Shown piece by piece: positions 6,567 through 9,051 of a DNA stretch of 9,051 bases. The position numbers and the translations under genes were made by a program. This DNA comes from CAZLYK01 sp964563495 (GTDB lineage Bacteria; Acidobacteriota; Blastocatellia; RBC074): positions 1-9,051 of the forward strand of contig CAZLYK010000187.1 of assembly GCA_964563495.1 (NCBI GenBank). Reading direction: 5' to 3'. How positions within the stretch are numbered: position 1 is the stretch's first letter; each line of letters starts with the position of its first letter. The notes beneath the pieces are model-generated. The model worked only from the letters and a program-made list of their open reading frames with translations. It ran no database searches and was not told the DNA's origin.

Positions 6567-9023
6567 ATGTTGCCAAGGAAAATTCTGGTTAAAAAGACTC
6601 GCTGGGTTTGGATTGCCTTTCTGATCCTATCGCCCCTGGCTTATCTGGCCGGGGCCTACCTGATCTTCAAATACGACCCGAATGCGCAGGTCGGTTTTTC
6701 GATAGACAGAGAGCAGGCGCTGGCGATTACCTCGCGGTATGCGGCGGCCAAAGGCGCCAACGTCAGCGGGTGGCAGAGCTTTTTGAAGTTCAAGCCGGAC
6801 AACAATCTGTTGTTCTATTATCGATATCGCAGCGGAGCCGAGCGTGATCTGGCTCGGGGACTGGCCCCGGAGGCGGCGGTCGGCGTGCTCTATCGCTCCC
6901 CGGACCATAAAGAGACGATCGAGATACTGATCACTCCGGACGGCCGCCTGCTCGGATTCAAACGAAACATCTCAAAGTCAATCCAGGTCACTGACGCCGG
7001 AGAAGAGGCGTCGCGCAAAGTAGCTGAAGAGGCCGTCAAGGCCCGGCTGGCCGCCGTCGGAGCTAACCAACCGGTCGAGCTCAAGCCGGCGGAACAGGCC
7101 GGCGAGGAAGGCGTCCGAGAATACACCTGGCGCTGGTCTACGCCGGGAAGCCCTGAACTGACGCTGGTCAGCAACCTGGGCGTCCGGGGCGGGGTCCTGG
7201 TCCGAGACGAGATAGAGGCTCAGGTCGATAAAGATTACGCCAATCAGCATCTGCACGCCAAACAGACCGGCAAAATTATCAGCGTGGTCATCTTTGGCCT
7301 GGTCGTCGCGATCGTGATCATCTTCGGGCTCTACCGGTTCGTTCAGCGCGCCCAGCAGAAAGAGGTCTCATATTCACGATCTTTCATCCTGACGTTTTTC
7401 ATCGCGGCCATCATGTCCGGCTTCATCATGATTACCGACGTGGCGATCTATGGGGTCGCCCAGAATCCGGAATTCCCGGCTCCGGATTGGGTGATCTACT
7501 TCTCCAGCTCCATGTTTTACGTGCTGGTTGGGATCTTCCTGGGCCTGGCGTATGGAAGCGGTGAGGGAGATATACGTGAAGCCTATCCCGGCAAGCTGAC
7601 ATCGCTCGATGCGTTGATGACCGGGAGGATCTTCTCGCGCAACGTCGCGCGCTCGACCATCTCCGGCTGGGCTTTTGGCGGATGGATGCTTTTTTTGATC
7701 AACCTCGTGGTCATCCCGTGGCAAAGCGTGCCGTCGAGCGGCGAAGAGCTGGGCCCGCTCGACGCCTGGTTGGGCAAAGCGCCCTGGCTCTTCTCGTTGA
7801 CTATCTGGCCGACCGACGTAGTCCTGGTCGTGGTGATAGGGCTGTTGATCCCGCTGCCTTTCCTGCACCGGCGATTCGGCTCATCCAGATTCGTTTATCT
7901 TATTCTCTTTTTCTTCATCTTCATCGCCTGTTCCGGGCCGTACCTGACATTTCGCCCGGTGACCGCCATGTTCGGCATGGCGCTGGTCAGAACCTTGCTG
8001 ACCATGCTGGCCTTCTTCCAGTTCGACCTGTTGACGGTGATCATTGCCGTGGCGTCGCCGACATTTGTCGCCTTCTCGATCAGCCTGATGGCTCAACCTT
8101 CGCTGACGATGCGCCAGTACGGTATCGTTTCGCTGGCGATCGCGGTGCTCGTGCTGCTGGTCGAATTCTTTTTCGCCTTCAAGGGACGCACATATAAAGA
8201 GGCTGAGGTGCGCCCGCTCTACGCCGGCCACCTGGCCGAGAGATTGTCGATGCAGGCCGAAGTGACGGCCGCGCGCGAGGCGCAGAAACGACTCATGTCG
8301 AGCGAACTGCCCAGGAATGCCAGCTTTTCGGTCGCTGCTTCCTGCCTGCCGGCCTACGAGGTCGGCGGAGATTTCTATGACATCTTCGAGCTGCAGCCCG
8401 GAAAACTGGGGGTTCTGATCGCGGAGGGTGGCGGCAAGGGGCTGGGCTCAGCTCTATCGATAGCTTTTGCCAAGGGGTTTCTCATGCCCAAGATCTTGGG
8501 CGAGACGAGCGCCGACAACTCTCCATCGGAGATTATCCGCGCCCTGCAGGATCGTTTGATGACCCAGCTCGATGAGGATGCCGGTGTCGGCATAGCCTTC
8601 GCGGTGATCGACGCAAACGATGGCATCCTCCGCTATGCCCGGACCGGCACTCATCCCTTGATCCTGGTCGCGCAACAAGACTCGGCATTGAAACAACCTG
8701 AAGAGAGGGTTCTCAGGTTCAAATCAAACCTCGGCGCCGATGCCGATGTCTGCATCACCGAGGGAATGGGGACGATCGATCCGGGTGGAAGCGTCGTCCT
8801 CTTCACCGACGGCATCGCCAAGAACCTGACCGATAATAAGACCTCGCCCGAGCATGAATTTGCCGAAGTGCTCGAGGATAGCCGCGGCGAATCGCCCGGA
8901 GATCTGCAGAACAGCCTCCTTCAAAAGGTCAATCAATGCTCAAAACGGTCAAGGAAGATGGGCCTCGAAGATGATCTGACGGCCGTGATTATCAGATTGA
9001 AAAAGGAGAATAGACAGGATTGA
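6567..9023 (+). CDS. Polytopic membrane SpoIIE-family (PP2C-type) protein phosphatase
   Basis: This is an 818-residue protein. One helix (about 13-34) is followed by a roughly 200-residue extracytoplasmic segment (35-236), about nine more helices (roughly 237-258, 273-296, 308-330, 366-385, 415-434, 441-458, 466-486, 488-508, 518-538), a short coiled linker (about 553-580) and a C-terminal SpoIIE/RsbU-type phosphatase domain (585-812). The metal-binding positions are GGDFYD (Asp602), IAEGGGKG (Glu620 where GDVSGKG normally supplies Asp), LFTDG (Asp748) and EDDLTA (Asp802/803). Family members dephosphorylate Ser/Thr, often on STAS-domain anti-anti-sigma factors, but no such partner is in the window. 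The membrane half, including SGEGDIREAYPGKLTSLDAL (331-350), resembles from memory the front part of acidobacterial CPBP-type proteases; no EExxxR protease motif is present. ATG 6567 lacks a good Shine-Dalgarno. The last codons NRQD and the stop come from repeat locus 3. Confidence 0.88.
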   Translation: MLPRKILVKKTRWVWIAFLILSPLAYLAGAYLIFKYDPNAQVGFSIDREQALAITSRYAAAKGANVSGWQSFLKFKPDNNLLFYYRYRSGAERDLARGLAPEAAVGVLYRSPDHKETIEILITPDGRLLGFKRNISKSIQVTDAGEEASRKVAEEAVKARLAAVGANQPVELKPAEQAGEEGVREYTWRWSTPGSPELTLVSNLGVRGGVLVRDEIEAQVDKDYANQHLHAKQTGKIISVVIFGLVVAIVIIFGLYRFVQRAQQKEVSYSRSFILTFFIAAIMSGFIMITDVAIYGVAQNPEFPAPDWVIYFSSSMFYVLVGIFLGLAYGSGEGDIREAYPGKLTSLDALMTGRIFSRNVARSTISGWAFGGWMLFLINLVVIPWQSVPSSGEELGPLDAWLGKAPWLFSLTIWPTDVVLVVVIGLLIPLPFLHRRFGSSRFVYLILFFFIFIACSGPYLTFRPVTAMFGMALVRTLLTMLAFFQFDLLTVIIAVASPTFVAFSISLMAQPSLTMRQYGIVSLAIAVLVLLVEFFFAFKGRTYKEAEVRPLYAGHLAERLSMQAEVTAAREAQKRLMSSELPRNASFSVAASCLPAYEVGGDFYDIFELQPGKLGVLIAEGGGKGLGSALSIAFAKGFLMPKILGETSADNSPSEIIRALQDRLMTQLDEDAGVGIAFAVIDANDGILRYARTGTHPLILVAQQDSALKQPEERVLRFKSNLGADADVCITEGMGTIDPGGSVVLFTDGIAKNLTDNKTSPEHEFAEVLEDSRGESPGDLQNSLLQKVNQCSKRSRKMGLEDDLTAVIIRLKKENRQD

Positions 9024-9050
9024 CAGGATTTTTGCAGGATTAGACAAGAT
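9006..9050. repeat. Dispersed CAGGAT repeat locus 3 (window edge)
   Basis: Four hexamers, CAGGAT at 9015, 9024 and 9035 and CAAGAT at 9045, are spaced 9, 11 and 10, the mirror image of the right arms of loci 1 and 2. The copy therefore points the other way. It overlaps the 3' end of the phosphatase gene, whose TGA stop (9021-9023) lies between the first and second hexamers. An inverted partner arm may lie beyond the window edge. Confidence 0.8.
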
Positions 9051-9051
9051 G

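Noticed and set aside
7554..8190. Intramembrane CPBP protease within the phosphatase membrane half
   Set aside because: The local sequence recalls such proteins, but no EExxxR glutamate motif or paired histidine motifs are present in the later helices.
7374..8231. Antisense open frames of up to 164 codons, and a 171-codon plus-strand frame, within the phosphatase gene
   Set aside because: The antisense products are rich in Gln, Asp, Arg and His, the pattern expected opposite hydrophobic helices. The transmembrane frame is the real one.
6449..9050. Insertion sequence or composite transposon bounded by repeat loci
   Set aside because: There is no transposase or target-site duplication, and the enclosed genes are ordinary chromosomal ones. 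The repeats could still be small non-autonomous units.

Overview
The window looks like chromosomal DNA from an acidobacterium, probably of the Blastocatellia (subdivision 4) type. This is inferred from gene style, not from a marker gene. The clues are an Oar-like TonB-dependent receptor C-terminus, a zinc-finger/kinase/transmembrane/FGE-like fusion next to a secreted PEGA protein, and moderately GC-rich DNA with short intergenic repeats. There is no rRNA, tRNA, transposase, integrase or CRISPR array.

Layout. Positions 3-830 (+) hold the last 275 codons of an Oar/TonB-dependent-receptor-type outer-membrane protein; it has no ATG in the visible part and runs in from the left edge. It converges on a minus-strand pair, a Ser/Thr kinase (2405-4396) followed by a secreted PEGA-domain protein (867-2387). 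The two convergent units share a perfect 19-bp hairpin at 830-872 that overlaps both stop codons. The divergent intergenic region 4397-4689 separates the kinase from a plus-strand series: a membrane-anchored FKBP-type peptidyl-prolyl isomerase (4690-5187, TTG start), a small four-helix DUF4383-like membrane protein (5214-5567), a ferritin-like di-iron protein resembling acyl-ACP desaturases (5676-6452), and a polytopic SpoIIE/PP2C-type phosphatase (6567-9023). The divergent region contains a good sigma70-like promoter for the kinase with a 13-bp palindrome in its spacer. It also contains a pair of 30-bp imperfect repeats and hairpins just upstream of the FKBP gene.

How the genes relate. Kinase and PEGA protein are probably co-transcribed (17 bp apart) and both carry extracytoplasmic domains, so a shared envelope sensing or binding role is plausible. 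The phosphatase is also a membrane protein with a large extracytoplasmic segment. With the kinase it gives the window a protein-phosphorylation theme, but nothing in the sequence shows that the two act on each other.

The most unusual structure is a dispersed repeat family in three places: 5568-5655, 6449-6534 and 9006-9050. Each full copy is about 45 bp and contains four CAGGAT-like hexamers at fixed intervals of 9, 11 and 10 bp (about one helical turn each). The two complete loci also have an inverted partial copy on the other side of a short loop. All three sit directly on the 3' ends of genes, and at the phosphatase gene the repeat itself encodes the last residues and the stop codon.
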